A stretch of 64,000 nt of DNA from CAWEYO01 sp963813315 (lineage in GTDB: Bacteria > Pseudomonadota > Alphaproteobacteria > Rhizobiales > Rhizobiaceae), in the NCBI GenBank assembly GCA_963813315.1, contig CAWEYO010000024.1, positions 1 through 64,000 of the forward strand, in the 5' to 3' direction. Within the stretch, counting starts at the first letter, position 1, and each line of letters starts with the position of its first letter. This document shows, piece by piece, positions 35,586-43,671 of the stretch. The notes below the pieces were generated by a model. It was not told the origin of the DNA. It made no database searches and was given only the letters and a program-made list of their open reading frames with translations. The position numbers and the translations under genes are program-made.

Positions 35586-37877
35586 TCACACCTTTCCCGT
35601 CATTGTTTCCTGCCGCTCTGCCAGGCGATAGAGCTGGTCGCGGCCGGCAAGATAAGGATCAGGCCAATTCACACCTCTGTCGCCGAGCTTTGCCGCGGCA
35701 TGCAGCGTCCAGTACGGGTCGGCCAGATGCGGTCGCGCGAGACAGACGAGATCGGCGCGGCCGGCCATCAGGATCGAGTTCACATGATCCGCCTCGTAAA
35801 TGTTGCCGACGGCGATCGTTGCCATCCCGGTCTCGTTGCGGATGCGATCCGAGAAAGGTGTCTGGAACATGCGGCCATAGACCGGACGTGCACGGATCGA
35901 CGTCTGCCCGGCCGACACATCGCAGATGTCGACGCCGGCCGCCTGCAGCAGGCGGGCCATTTCCACGGCATCCGCCGGCGTCACCCCGTCTGCGCCAACC
36001 CAGTCATTGGCCGAGATGCGCACCGAAACAGGCTTCTCCGAGGGCCAGACAGCGCGCACTGCGCTAAAGACTTCCAGCGGATAGCGCATCCGGTTTTCAA
36101 GCGAACCGCCGTATTCGTCGCTGCGCCGGTTGGTGAGCGGGGTGATGAACGAAGACAGCAGATAGCCATGAGCCGCGTGGATTTCGAGCATGTCGAAGCC
36201 GCAGCGCGCGGCCATCCCGGCCGAAGCGACGAATTCCTGGCGCACCCTGTCCATGTCGGCGCGGTCCATCGGCTTCGGCGTCTGGTTGCGTGGCGACCAC
36301 GGCACATCAGAAGCCGACATGACCGGCCAGTTGCCTTCGGCCAGCGGCGCGTCCATTTCTTCCCAGCCCAGTTGCGTCGAACCCTTCGGCCCGGAATGCC
36401 CGATCTGCGCGCAGATTTTCGCTTCGGTCTCGCGATGCACGAAATCCACCAGCCGCTTCCAGGCTCGCTCGTGTTCGGACGCGTAGAAGCCGGGGCAGCC
36501 GGGTGTAATGCGACCCTCCGGGCTGACGCAGGTCATCTCGATGTAGACGAGCCCGGCGCCGCCCTTGGCGCGTTCGGCATAGTGGGCGAAATGCCAGTCG
36601 GTCGGGCAGCCGTCGACGGCCTTGTACTGCGCCATGGGTGAAACGACGATGCGGTTCTTGAGCTTCAGTTCGCGAAGCCGAAACGGCGCGAACATCGGCG
36701 CGCGGGGCCCGTTCACATTGCCGCCCGCCCGGCGGTGGAACCACGCCTCCGCGCTCTCCAGCCAAGCCTTGTCGCGCAGGCGAAGGTTTTCGTGGCTGAT
36801 CCGCTGCGAGCGTGTCAACAGCGAATAGTTGAACTGGACAGGATCGAGATCGAGATACCGCTCCACCTCCTCGAACCATTCGAGCGAATTGCGCGCGGCC
36901 GATTGCAGCTTGAGCACCTCGGTTCGCCGCGCCTCCTCATACTTGCCGAAGGCCGCATCGAGACTGGGCTCGGAATGCACATAGCCGGCCAGGGCGACCG
37001 CGCTTTCCAGAGCAAGCTTCGTTCCGGAGCCAATGGAAAAATGTGCGCTGGCGGCCGCGTCGCCCATCAGTGCGAGGTTCTTGTAGGACCAGCGCTCGCA
37101 GAGCACGCGCGGGAAGTTGATCCATGCCGAGCCGCGAATATGCGCGGCGTTCGACATCAGCGGATGACCGCCGAGATGCCTGGCGAAAATGCGTTCGCAC
37201 GTCGCAATTGATTCTTCTTTCGACATGTCGCCGAAGCCGAACTTTTGCCACGTCTCTTCCGAACATTCGACGATGAAGGTCGCTGTATCGGGGTCGAACT
37301 GGTAGGCATGCGCCCACACCCAGCCGTGTTCGGTCTCCTCGAAAATGAAGGTGAAGGCGTCGTCAAATTTCTGGCGGGTGCCCAGCCAGACGAACTTGCA
37401 TTTGCGCATGTCGATGTCAGGTTTGAACACGTCCGCGAAGGCGGACCGCGCCTTCGAATTGAGGCCATCCGCCGCCACGACAAGATCGTGCGTGGCCATA
37501 TAGGCCTCGGGCTGCTCTGCCTCGGTCTCAAAGGCGAGGTTCACGCCGAGCTCGCGCGCCCGCTCTTGCAGAAGAACGAGCAGCGTCTTGCGGCCTATAC
37601 CGCAGAAGCCGTGGCCGGACGACACCGTTCGCACGCCCTTGTGCCAGACGGCGATGTCGTCCCAGTAGGCAAAATGTTCGCGGATACGTGCCGCGCTGAC
37701 AGGATCGTTGGCCGCGAGATTGTCGAGCGTTTCGTCGGAAAGCACCACGCCCCAGCCAAAGGTGTCGTCAGCCTTGTTGCGTTCGATGACAGTGACATCG
37801 TGCGCCGTGTCGCGCAGCTTCATGCTGATTGCGAAATAGAGGCCGGCCGGACCGCCGCCAAGCACCGCAACTTTCAT
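35586..37877 (-). CDS. 2-aminobenzoyl-CoA monooxygenase/reductase (flavin hydroxylase-OYE fusion)
   Basis: The 763-aa protein fuses two flavin domains. Residues 1-390 are a class A flavin monooxygenase (MKVAVLGGGPAGLYFAISMK, LVVAADGLNSKARSAF, LALMGDAAASAHFSIGSGTK). Residues about 398-763 are an Old Yellow Enzyme domain (MFAPFRLRELKLKNRIVVSP, EIHAAHGYLLSSFITPLTNR, RSDEYGGSLENRMRY). This is the architecture of 2-aminobenzoyl-CoA monooxygenase/reductase (AbmA), which hydroxylates and then reduces the ring with O2 and NADH. Some databases name it salicylyl-CoA 5-hydroxylase-like. It is the first gene of the operon, reading away from the palindromes at 37931. The ligase and kynureninase in the same operon support the aminobenzoyl-CoA assignment. 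Confidence 0.9.
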   Translation of the reverse strand: MKVAVLGGGPAGLYFAISMKLRDTAHDVTVIERNKADDTFGWGVVLSDETLDNLAANDPVSAARIREHFAYWDDIAVWHKGVRTVSSGHGFCGIGRKTLLVLLQERARELGVNLAFETEAEQPEAYMATHDLVVAADGLNSKARSAFADVFKPDIDMRKCKFVWLGTRQKFDDAFTFIFEETEHGWVWAHAYQFDPDTATFIVECSEETWQKFGFGDMSKEESIATCERIFARHLGGHPLMSNAAHIRGSAWINFPRVLCERWSYKNLALMGDAAASAHFSIGSGTKLALESAVALAGYVHSEPSLDAAFGKYEEARRTEVLKLQSAARNSLEWFEEVERYLDLDPVQFNYSLLTRSQRISHENLRLRDKAWLESAEAWFHRRAGGNVNGPRAPMFAPFRLRELKLKNRIVVSPMAQYKAVDGCPTDWHFAHYAERAKGGAGLVYIEMTCVSPEGRITPGCPGFYASEHERAWKRLVDFVHRETEAKICAQIGHSGPKGSTQLGWEEMDAPLAEGNWPVMSASDVPWSPRNQTPKPMDRADMDRVRQEFVASAGMAARCGFDMLEIHAAHGYLLSSFITPLTNRRSDEYGGSLENRMRYPLEVFSAVRAVWPSEKPVSVRISANDWVGADGVTPADAVEMARLLQAAGVDICDVSAGQTSIRARPVYGRMFQTPFSDRIRNETGMATIAVGNIYEADHVNSILMAGRADLVCLARPHLADPYWTLHAAAKLGDRGVNWPDPYLAGRDQLYRLAERQETMTGKV

Positions 37878-37930
37878 CGAGCGAACGCCTTTCCATTTGC
37901 GTTCGCTAACAATCGCACCATCTGCCGATT

Positions 37931-37960
37931 ATTTCAAGTATGAAATTTCAAGGTTGAAAT
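37931..37960. promoter_or_regulatory. Two overlapping palindromic operators (MarR-type) in the divergent promoter
   Basis: ATTTCAAGTATGAAAT (37931-37946) and ATTTCAAGGTTGAAAT (37945-37960) are successive palindromes overlapping by two bases. The second contains a perfect TTTCAA-GG-TTGAAA. They lie between the operon start (37877) and the divergent hydrolase (38046), where both promoters must be. The operon encodes a MarR regulator, the probable binder. Confidence 0.72.
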
Positions 37961-38045
37961 ATTTAACCGCGTGAGACTCGGAAGCCATTGACAGGGCGCA
38001 TGAATTGGGGTTGGCGTTGAGCGAAAATCCGACGGCGAGCGCGCA

Positions 38046-38876
38046 ATGATCCTTCACTCTGTCTCGAACTGGGATGACGCATACGCCAATGGCGCCAACA
38101 TTCCAAATGGCGACCGCTGGCCTGCCGCGTGGATCGAACCGGCGAAGCATTTCCGGAAAAGATTGGCGGCAAGCGGCAGGGCCAGGCTCGACATCCCCTA
38201 CGGTGAGCGCGGGCGCAATCATCTGGACCTGTTCCTTCCCGAAGGCCAGCCGGACGGGCTCGTCGTCTTCGTCCATGGAGGCTTCTGGAAGGCGCTCGAC
38301 AAGAGCTTCTGGTCGCATCTGGCTGAAGGCTCGATTGGCAATGGATTTGCCGTCGCGATGCCTTCGTACACGCTTTGCCCGGCGGTCCGCATAGCCGACA
38401 TTACAAGGGAAGTCGGCGCCGCGATCGTGCGCGCCGCGGAAATGGTCAGCGGTCCGCTTTTCCTCGCCGGTCACTCGGCTGGCGGCCATCTGGTAACGCG
38501 TATGATCTCGGCAACCTCGCCATTGGCGGACGCCGTGCGGAAGCGTATTCGCAACACTGTTTCGATTTCCGGCGTGCATGATCTCAGACCGATGATGAAA
38601 ACGGCGATGAACGCCGATCTTCGCATCGACGGCGCCGAGGCCCTTGCCGAAAGCCCGGCGCTGCTGGAGCCGATGGAGCACGCGCGCGTCACGTGCTGGG
38701 TGGGCGCGGCGGAGCGTTCGGAATTCATCCGGCAGAACGCGCTTCTCGCCAACATCTGGACCGGTCTGGGCGCGGAGACGGTCGCCGTTGAAGAGCCCGA
38801 TCGCCATCACTTCAACGTCATCGACGGCTTGATGGACCCCGCGCACCCGCTCACCCGGACAATGTTGACAGAGTGA
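38046..38876 (+). CDS. Alpha/beta hydrolase, arylformamidase-like
   Basis: The 276-aa protein has the oxyanion motif VVFVHGGFWKALDKSFWSHL, the nucleophile elbow LAGHSAGGHLVTRM, and the His region DRHHFNVIDGL. HGGFW with GHSAGGH is typical of the eukaryote-type arylformamidases that hydrolyse N-formylkynurenine. It is divergent from the kynurenine operon and shares its regulatory region, which supports formamidase function, the only step between kynA and kynU not otherwise encoded in the operon. A different, cyclase-type candidate lies at 8135. General esterase activity cannot be excluded. Confidence 0.8.
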   Translation: MILHSVSNWDDAYANGANIPNGDRWPAAWIEPAKHFRKRLAASGRARLDIPYGERGRNHLDLFLPEGQPDGLVVFVHGGFWKALDKSFWSHLAEGSIGNGFAVAMPSYTLCPAVRIADITREVGAAIVRAAEMVSGPLFLAGHSAGGHLVTRMISATSPLADAVRKRIRNTVSISGVHDLRPMMKTAMNADLRIDGAEALAESPALLEPMEHARVTCWVGAAERSEFIRQNALLANIWTGLGAETVAVEEPDRHHFNVIDGLMDPAHPLTRTMLTE

Positions 38877-38954
38877 GCGGATGCGCGGAAGCTCCTGTCA
38901 GGACAAGCAGTCAGCCGTGGCAAGTCCCACAGTCCATGAACAACAGGAAGCGCA

Positions 38955-39191
38955 ATGAGAGCAGTTTTCGTCCAGTTGCAATGCCAACCGGGAAAGACCT
39001 ATGAAGTCGCCGACGAGCTTTTCGCGCGGGAAGTGGCCTCGGAGCTCTATTCGACCAGCGGCGAATACGATCTTTTGATGAAAGTCTACGTCGATCCTGA
39101 GGTGGACATCGGCAAGTTCATCAACGAGCATGTCGCCAATGTGCCGGGGATCGTGCGCTCCCTCACCACGCTCACATTCAAGGCCTTTTGA
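38955..39191 (+). CDS. Stand-alone Lrp/AsnC ligand-binding domain protein
   Basis: The 78-aa protein corresponds to the RAM (regulation of amino acid metabolism) domain only: AVFVQLQCQPGKTYEVADEL, TSGEYDLLMKVYVDPEVDIG and PGIVRSLTTLTFKAF. It has no DNA-binding helix-turn-helix. Such proteins assemble like Lrp and may bind amino acids or modulate full-length regulators. It follows the formamidase-like gene by 78 bp on the same strand, so it may sense tryptophan or a kynurenine metabolite; that link is inference. The ATG has only a weak ribosome binding site (GGAAGCGCA). Confidence 0.85.
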   Translation: MRAVFVQLQCQPGKTYEVADELFAREVASELYSTSGEYDLLMKVYVDPEVDIGKFINEHVANVPGIVRSLTTLTFKAF

Positions 39192-39494
39192 AGCCGGACA
39201 ACGTCGGGCCACGAAAGAATATCATGGAGGGTAGCCGGCTAAGCACTAGCGCCTGAGATTTTGCGCGTCCAAGATTGGCAGCAACTCTCCCCGCTTCGTC
39301 GCGTTCATGCCAGATACGAAAAGCAGAGTGCTAGGGAGAAATCTACGCATGGTTTGCGACTGCGGCGAACTAACTTCCGGGACCGCAACGGCACCAACCA
39401 ATTCCGAAGCGAATCGCGTTTTGCAACTAAGCGCTTGCGTCACCCGCGGGCCCGCCGGTAGACTTGTCGCTAGGGAAACTCCCAAGATTGCGAC
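39192..39494. other. Non-coding gap
   Basis: I see no gene, repeat or clear promoter in these 303 bases between the Lrp-like gene and the HD-domain gene. The open frames here are short and not protein-like. Confidence 0.5.
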
Positions 39495-40340
39495 ATGCTG
39501 AATGTCACAACCCTCGCGGCGGAAGCATTCGGCAGGAAACTGGCCGATACCTACCGCCATTACTTCGGCGACCGGGAACCAGAATTTGCGACGCTTCTCG
39601 ATGCCGGCACCAGGCTGTTGATCGAGCGGATCGGATCCAGCGACGCACTCTACCACGATTTCGAACACACGATCATCGTGACCCAGGTCGGCCAGGAAAT
39701 GATCCGAGGAAAGCTCCTGTTCCAGTCGCTCGAACCCGCGGATTGGGTGCACTTCATCTTTGCATTGTTGTGCCATGATATCGGCTTCGTTCGGGGAGCT
39801 TGCGCTGGGGACGATGCGGCCAGCGTTGTCATCGACGAAAACGGAGCGCGCTTCAAGCTGCCACGCGGGGCCAGCGATGCGGTGCTGGCGCCCTATCACG
39901 TCACACGTGGAAAGATCGCGGTCAGGGAGCGATTTGCGACCCATCGCCTGCTTGATTGTGACCGGATTGCCCGTGCCATCGAACTGACCCGATTTCCCGT
40001 TCCCGATGACGACGACCATCAGGAAACCGATACCGAAGCCGGGCTGGTCCGCGCGGCCGACCTTATCGGGCAGCTGTCCGATCCAAACTACCTTGGCAAG
40101 CTGAACGCGCTGTTCCACGAGTTGAAGGAAACCGGCAGCGCCAAGAAGATGGGGGTTTCCAACGCAGCCGATCTTGTCGATTGCTACCCAAAATTCTTTT
40201 GGAGCGCCGTCGAGCCGTTTATCAGCGATGGACTGCGATATCTGGGCATGACGGTGGAAGGCAAGCGGTGGATCGCGAGCCTCTACGGCAACGTATTCAT
40301 GGCGGAGCATCACCGCTTGACTTCAGGCCCGGCCCGTTGA
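39495..40340 (+). CDS. HD-domain metal-dependent phosphohydrolase
   Basis: The 281-aa protein has the HD superfamily metal motifs: LYHDFEHTIIVT (His...His) and FALLCHDIGFVRG (the HD pair), with a further Asp at RAADLIGQLSDPNY. The pattern resembles cyclic-nucleotide phosphodiesterase-type HD proteins (H..H..HD..D). Given the many cyclases in the window a role in cyclic nucleotide turnover is conceivable, but no substrate can be assigned. It stands alone. An 11-bp perfect hairpin lies about 110 bp downstream. Confidence 0.8.
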   Translation: MLNVTTLAAEAFGRKLADTYRHYFGDREPEFATLLDAGTRLLIERIGSSDALYHDFEHTIIVTQVGQEMIRGKLLFQSLEPADWVHFIFALLCHDIGFVRGACAGDDAASVVIDENGARFKLPRGASDAVLAPYHVTRGKIAVRERFATHRLLDCDRIARAIELTRFPVPDDDDHQETDTEAGLVRAADLIGQLSDPNYLGKLNALFHELKETGSAKKMGVSNAADLVDCYPKFFWSAVEPFISDGLRYLGMTVEGKRWIASLYGNVFMAEHHRLTSGPAR

Positions 40341-40448
40341 GGTGTAGTAAATGTCTCTGAACCGCGGCGGTTCTCACGTCCATGTTACTGGACATGACGC
40401 AAGAGGAGCAGCAACGATCCCTCCGCCTTGGTCCGCATGTTGACCGCA

Positions 40449-40482
40449 CAGGAGGAACCTGGAGCCCCTTTGGTTCCTCCTG
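40449..40482. repeat. Perfect 11-bp stem-loop
   Basis: CAGGAGGAACC (40449-40459) and GGTTCCTCCTG (40472-40482) enclose a 12-nt loop, followed by AATTTTCTTCTT. It could terminate the HD gene transcript on the plus strand. The next 200 bases (to about 40650) also hold AGTGGGAG...CTCCCACT and contain no convincing gene, so the region may encode a structured RNA. Confidence 0.5.
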
Positions 40483-40754
40483 AATTTTCTTCTTGCCGCC
40501 ACCAAGTGATGAGCCCGCTACGCCCCTCGAACGGTGGCGAGCGGCTTTCCTCGTACGGTATCTTCAGTGGCTGCCTTGGACGTCTCTCCGCGGCAGCGGA
40601 TAGTGGGAGTTTCAGCCCAAGCCCCCGCCAGGCTGGCTCCCACTGTCTCCCTGTTCCCATAAAGTTCTATATTCTCCGATTTTCGACCGACACAGGTCGC
40701 CCTAGACTGCTCCTCAAGTGCCGATGAAATCCATCGACGGCAGTGCTCTACGTT

Positions 40755-40910
40755 GCCCCCCTCTGTCCTGCCGGACATCTCCCCCGCAAGGAGGGAGATC
40801 GGCAGTGTCGACTTTGGCGCTCTCCCTACTGCGCTGGTGACTAGCCAGGACTTCCGGGAGAGCCAATCTCCCTCCTTGCGGGGGAGATGTCCGGCAGGAC
40901 AGAGGGGGGC
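40755..40910. repeat. Perfect 45-bp inverted repeat pair
   Basis: The arm at 40755-40799 (starting GCCCCCCTCTGTCCTGCCGG) is the exact reverse complement of 40866-40910. The 66-bp spacer (40800-40865) has no open frame. Each arm is itself a copy of the CCCCCTCT...AGAGGGGG family seen at 9171. It resembles a small non-autonomous mobile element, or two elements in head-to-head orientation. Confidence 0.9.
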
Positions 40911-40984
40911 GCGAAGGAATGCCCATGTTCGCAATTCCGCGCCAACTTCATCAGCATTCCTGAATCACATTGGACGAAACATGC

Positions 40985-41049
40985 ATCAGGCTATTGTTTC
41001 TGTGCATGTCGTTATCCCAAAACCGCTGCGCACTTTTGGGCGACATGCA
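40985..41049. repeat. GCATGTCGCCCAAAAGTGCG palindromic repeat, copy 3
   Basis: It is nearly identical to the 13677 copy, including the flank AGGCTATTGTTTCTGTGC, then ATGTCGTTATCCCAAAACCG and TTTTGGGCGACATGC. It lies about 110 bp before the SDR start at 41156. Confidence 0.85.
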
Positions 41050-41155
41050 TTAAGTTGATAGCCTCCCCAAGCGATCATAGACTGTGCTGTGGCCCGCCTT
41101 CATTGCATCGATGCGGCGTGGACAAGAAAGCCCATCGCCAGGCAAGGAGAAGCTC

Positions 41156-41920
41156 ATGAGCGCGTTCGACATGTTCAGCCTTGAAGGACGCCGTGCGATG
41201 GTGACCGGTGCCAATACCGGTATCGGACAGGCCATCGCGATTTCGCTGGCTCGCGCCGGCGCAGCCATTCTGGCGGTCGGCCGTTCTCCCATGAACGAAA
41301 CGCTTCGCGAGATCGAGGCTTCCGGCGGGCGGGCAACGGCCATTTCGTTCGATCTCGCGGATCCGGCAGGAGCGGCAGCCATGCTCGCCATGGCCTGGGA
41401 CGAGCATGGCCCGATCGACATTCTTGTCAATAACGCCGGCATCATTCGGCGAGGAGACGCCATCGATTTCTCCGAAGCCGATTGGGACGACGTCATGGAC
41501 GTCAACCTGAAGTCCGTTTTCATGCTTTCCCAGGCGCTTGCGCGAAAGGCCCTGGCAGATGGCCGGCCAGCGAAGATCATCAATATCGCCTCAATGCTTT
41601 CGTTTCAGGGCGGCATTCGCATCGCCTCCTACACGGTGTCGAAAAGCGGGCTTGCCGGCTTGACGCGGCTGCTGGCCAATGAATGGGCCGCCAAGGGCAT
41701 CAATGTGAACGCCATCGCACCGGGCTATATCGAAACCAACAACACGCGGGTCCTGCGCGAAGACGCTGAGCGCAACGCCGAAATCATGAAGCGGATTCCG
41801 GCCGGCCGGTGGGGCAAGCCGGACGAACTCGGCGGCGCGGCGGTCTATCTCGCCAGCGACGCCGCCAACTACGTTCACGGCGCAATTTTTCCGGTCGATG
41901 GCGGCTGGTTGGCCCGTTAA
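41156..41920 (+). CDS. SDR family oxidoreductase (KduD/gluconate dehydrogenase-like)
   Basis: The ATG at 41156 is preceded by AAGGAGAAG. The 254-aa protein has FSLEGRRAMVTGANTGIGQA (cofactor motif TGxxxGIG), IDILVNNAGIIRRGD, IINIASMLSFQGG with the catalytic Ser, and YTVSKSGLAGLTRLLANEWA with Tyr and Lys. The EGRRAMVTGANTGIG and IIRRGDA motifs resemble 2-dehydro-3-deoxy-D-gluconate 5-dehydrogenase (KduD). It probably shares an operon with the iron-type dehydrogenase starting 4 bp after its stop. That partner suggests degradation of a ring or sugar-acid intermediate. Confidence 0.88.
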   Translation: MSAFDMFSLEGRRAMVTGANTGIGQAIAISLARAGAAILAVGRSPMNETLREIEASGGRATAISFDLADPAGAAAMLAMAWDEHGPIDILVNNAGIIRRGDAIDFSEADWDDVMDVNLKSVFMLSQALARKALADGRPAKIINIASMLSFQGGIRIASYTVSKSGLAGLTRLLANEWAAKGINVNAIAPGYIETNNTRVLREDAERNAEIMKRIPAGRWGKPDELGGAAVYLASDAANYVHGAIFPVDGGWLAR

Positions 41921-41923
41921 GCA

Positions 41924-42994
41924 ATGGAACAGCCAGCGGAAAGCTTCGACTACGTTTCACCTGCCTTCAAGGTGATTTTCGGCGCGGGCCGCCGAAGTGA
42001 AATCGCGCAGGCCGTCGATGCGCTGGGCGCGCGTCGTGCGCTGGTGGTTTCGACGCCCGGGCACCAACCGCTTGCGGCAGACATGGCCGCCCGGCTTGGC
42101 GAGCGGTCGGCGGGGGTCTTCGCCGGCGCGCGCATGCACACCCCGGTGACGGTTACGGAGGAGGCGGTTTCTTTTGTTGACGCCAAAGGTGCCGACTGCC
42201 TGGTCTCGGTCGGTGGGGGCTCCGCCATCGGTCTCGGCAAGGCCATCGCGGCGAGGACCGGCCTGCCGCAGGTGGCGATACCGACCACCTATGCCGGTTC
42301 GGAGATGACCGACATCATCGGTGAAACGGCGGAGGGCACCAAGACCACCCGGCGGACCGAAAGGGTGCGCCCGAAAATAGTTCTCTATGATGTTGACCTC
42401 ACGCTGACGCTCCCGGCTGGACTGTCGTCGGCAAGCGGCATGAACGCCATCGCGCACGCCGTGGAGGCACTCTACGCCAGAGACGGCAATCCGGTGGTTT
42501 CCCTGATAGCCGAGGAAGGGATTCGGGCGCTTGCAACCAGCCTTCCGGCGATTGCCGTGACCCCGTCAGATGTCGACGCTCGACTGACTGCCCAGTACGG
42601 CGCATGGCTGTGCGGGCTGTGTCTCGGCACGGTGTCGATGGCGCTGCACCACAAGCTCTGTCACGTGCTTGGCGGAATGTTCGACCTGCCCCATGCTCAA
42701 ACCCATGCGATCGTGCTGCCGCACGCCGTTGCCTACAACGCTCCCGCGGTGCCCGGTCCGATGCACCGGCTGGCGCGCGCCCTTGGTGCGGCCGATGCAA
42801 CGCAGGGCTTGTTCGAACTGATCGGCAGGCTTGGCATCCCGACTGCCCTGAAGGACATCGGCATGCCCGAGGACGGGCTTGGCCGGGCGGCGGATGCCGC
42901 AACTGCCAATCCATACTGGAACCCGCGGCCGCTCGAAAGACGCGCGCTGTGCGATCTCATAGCCGATGCATATTTCGGGCGGCGGCCGCGCTGA
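41924..42994 (+). CDS. Maleylacetate reductase-type iron-containing dehydrogenase
   Basis: The 356-aa protein is a group III metal alcohol dehydrogenase with the maleylacetate-reductase pattern: FKVIFGAGRRSEIAQAVDAL, ADCLVSVGGGSAIGLGKAIA, IPTTYAGSEMTDIIGETAEG, NAIAHAVEALYARDGNPV and HKLCHVLGGMFDLPHAQTHA, which supplies the metal-ligand histidines. Maleylacetate reductase reduces maleylacetate to 3-oxoadipate at the end of hydroxyquinol and chlorocatechol pathways. No intradiol dioxygenase is adjacent, so the substrate may differ. It follows the SDR gene by 3 bp. Confidence 0.88.
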   Translation: MEQPAESFDYVSPAFKVIFGAGRRSEIAQAVDALGARRALVVSTPGHQPLAADMAARLGERSAGVFAGARMHTPVTVTEEAVSFVDAKGADCLVSVGGGSAIGLGKAIAARTGLPQVAIPTTYAGSEMTDIIGETAEGTKTTRRTERVRPKIVLYDVDLTLTLPAGLSSASGMNAIAHAVEALYARDGNPVVSLIAEEGIRALATSLPAIAVTPSDVDARLTAQYGAWLCGLCLGTVSMALHHKLCHVLGGMFDLPHAQTHAIVLPHAVAYNAPAVPGPMHRLARALGAADATQGLFELIGRLGIPTALKDIGMPEDGLGRAADAATANPYWNPRPLERRALCDLIADAYFGRRPR

Positions 42995-43018
42995 ATGGCG
43001 GCCGCCGTCAAGCCGGGT

Positions 43019-43333
43019 TCACCCCATTTCGATGATCGGGGCGACTTCCACGCTACCGCCGGCTGTGAGGATCGGGCAACCCTTGGCCTTCGCAACGGCG
43101 TCGTCGATGCTCGACGCATCGATAATGCTGTAGCCGCTCGTCGGATTGGCGCCGCCGTCATCGCGCACTGAGCCGTTCACGACGGTCTTGGACATTCCAA
43201 CCGGATTGCCGCCGTCCACGACAGCCGACCCGAGACCACCAAACCACTGCATCCAGGCTTGCATAACTATTGCCTGTTCCGCCTCGGACTGCGGCGTCGA
43301 GCCGCCATGGTAGACATAGAGATACTTTGCCAT
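43019..43333 (-). CDS. YciI-like/DGPF domain protein
   Basis: The 104-aa protein has the YCII-related (DGPF) fold: KYLYVYHGGSTPQSEAEQAI, MQAWMQWFGGLGSAVVDGGN and SGYSIIDASSIDDAVAKAKG. These small dimeric proteins are of uncertain function; some contain a conserved His for catalysis or ligand binding. It is convergent with the maleylacetate reductase-like gene and probably monocistronic. AGGAGG appears just upstream (43342 region on the minus strand), a good ribosome binding site. Confidence 0.85.
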   Translation of the reverse strand: MAKYLYVYHGGSTPQSEAEQAIVMQAWMQWFGGLGSAVVDGGNPVGMSKTVVNGSVRDDGGANPTSGYSIIDASSIDDAVAKAKGCPILTAGGSVEVAPIIEMG

Positions 43334-43469
43334 TGAAGGCCTCCTTGAGTTTCGATTGCCGATTGTTCCAGCGCCGGCGAGTTCGGCGCCGGCGCTATCA
43401 TTTAACAGAATTGCTAAATATGCAATTGTAAATCCGCGCTCCGGAGAAAGGCAGCTTTCCGCTCCGGGA

Positions 43470-43562
43470 TCATTTCTCCCGGCACTTTGCGAAATAGGCT
43501 TCGGTGGCTTCGCTCAATTGCGCCGCCGGGGCGAGATCGAGTGCGGTAATCCTTTCGCTCAT
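43470..43562 (-). pseudogene. 5-prime remnant of a peroxidase-related (AhpD-like) gene
   Basis: An ATG at 43562 with AGGAGAAGAAG before it opens a 30-codon frame reading MSERITALDLAPAAQLSEAT and EAYFAKCREK, then stops. This matches the N-terminus of uncharacterised peroxidase-related enzymes, which continue with a GFVPN-type motif. Nothing of the rest follows; the next bases form a hairpin (CCGGAGCGG...CTCCGG). It is a truncated gene divergent from NAD-GDH. Confidence 0.45.
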
Positions 43563-43671
43563 CTTCTTCTCCTGAAGGCCTCAAATTTGCAATATCGAGC
43601 ATTGAAGGCGTGTCGCCAAACGCTATAGGTCTGCTACGATAGGCGCAAAAGCATTGGGAGAGACACACGCC

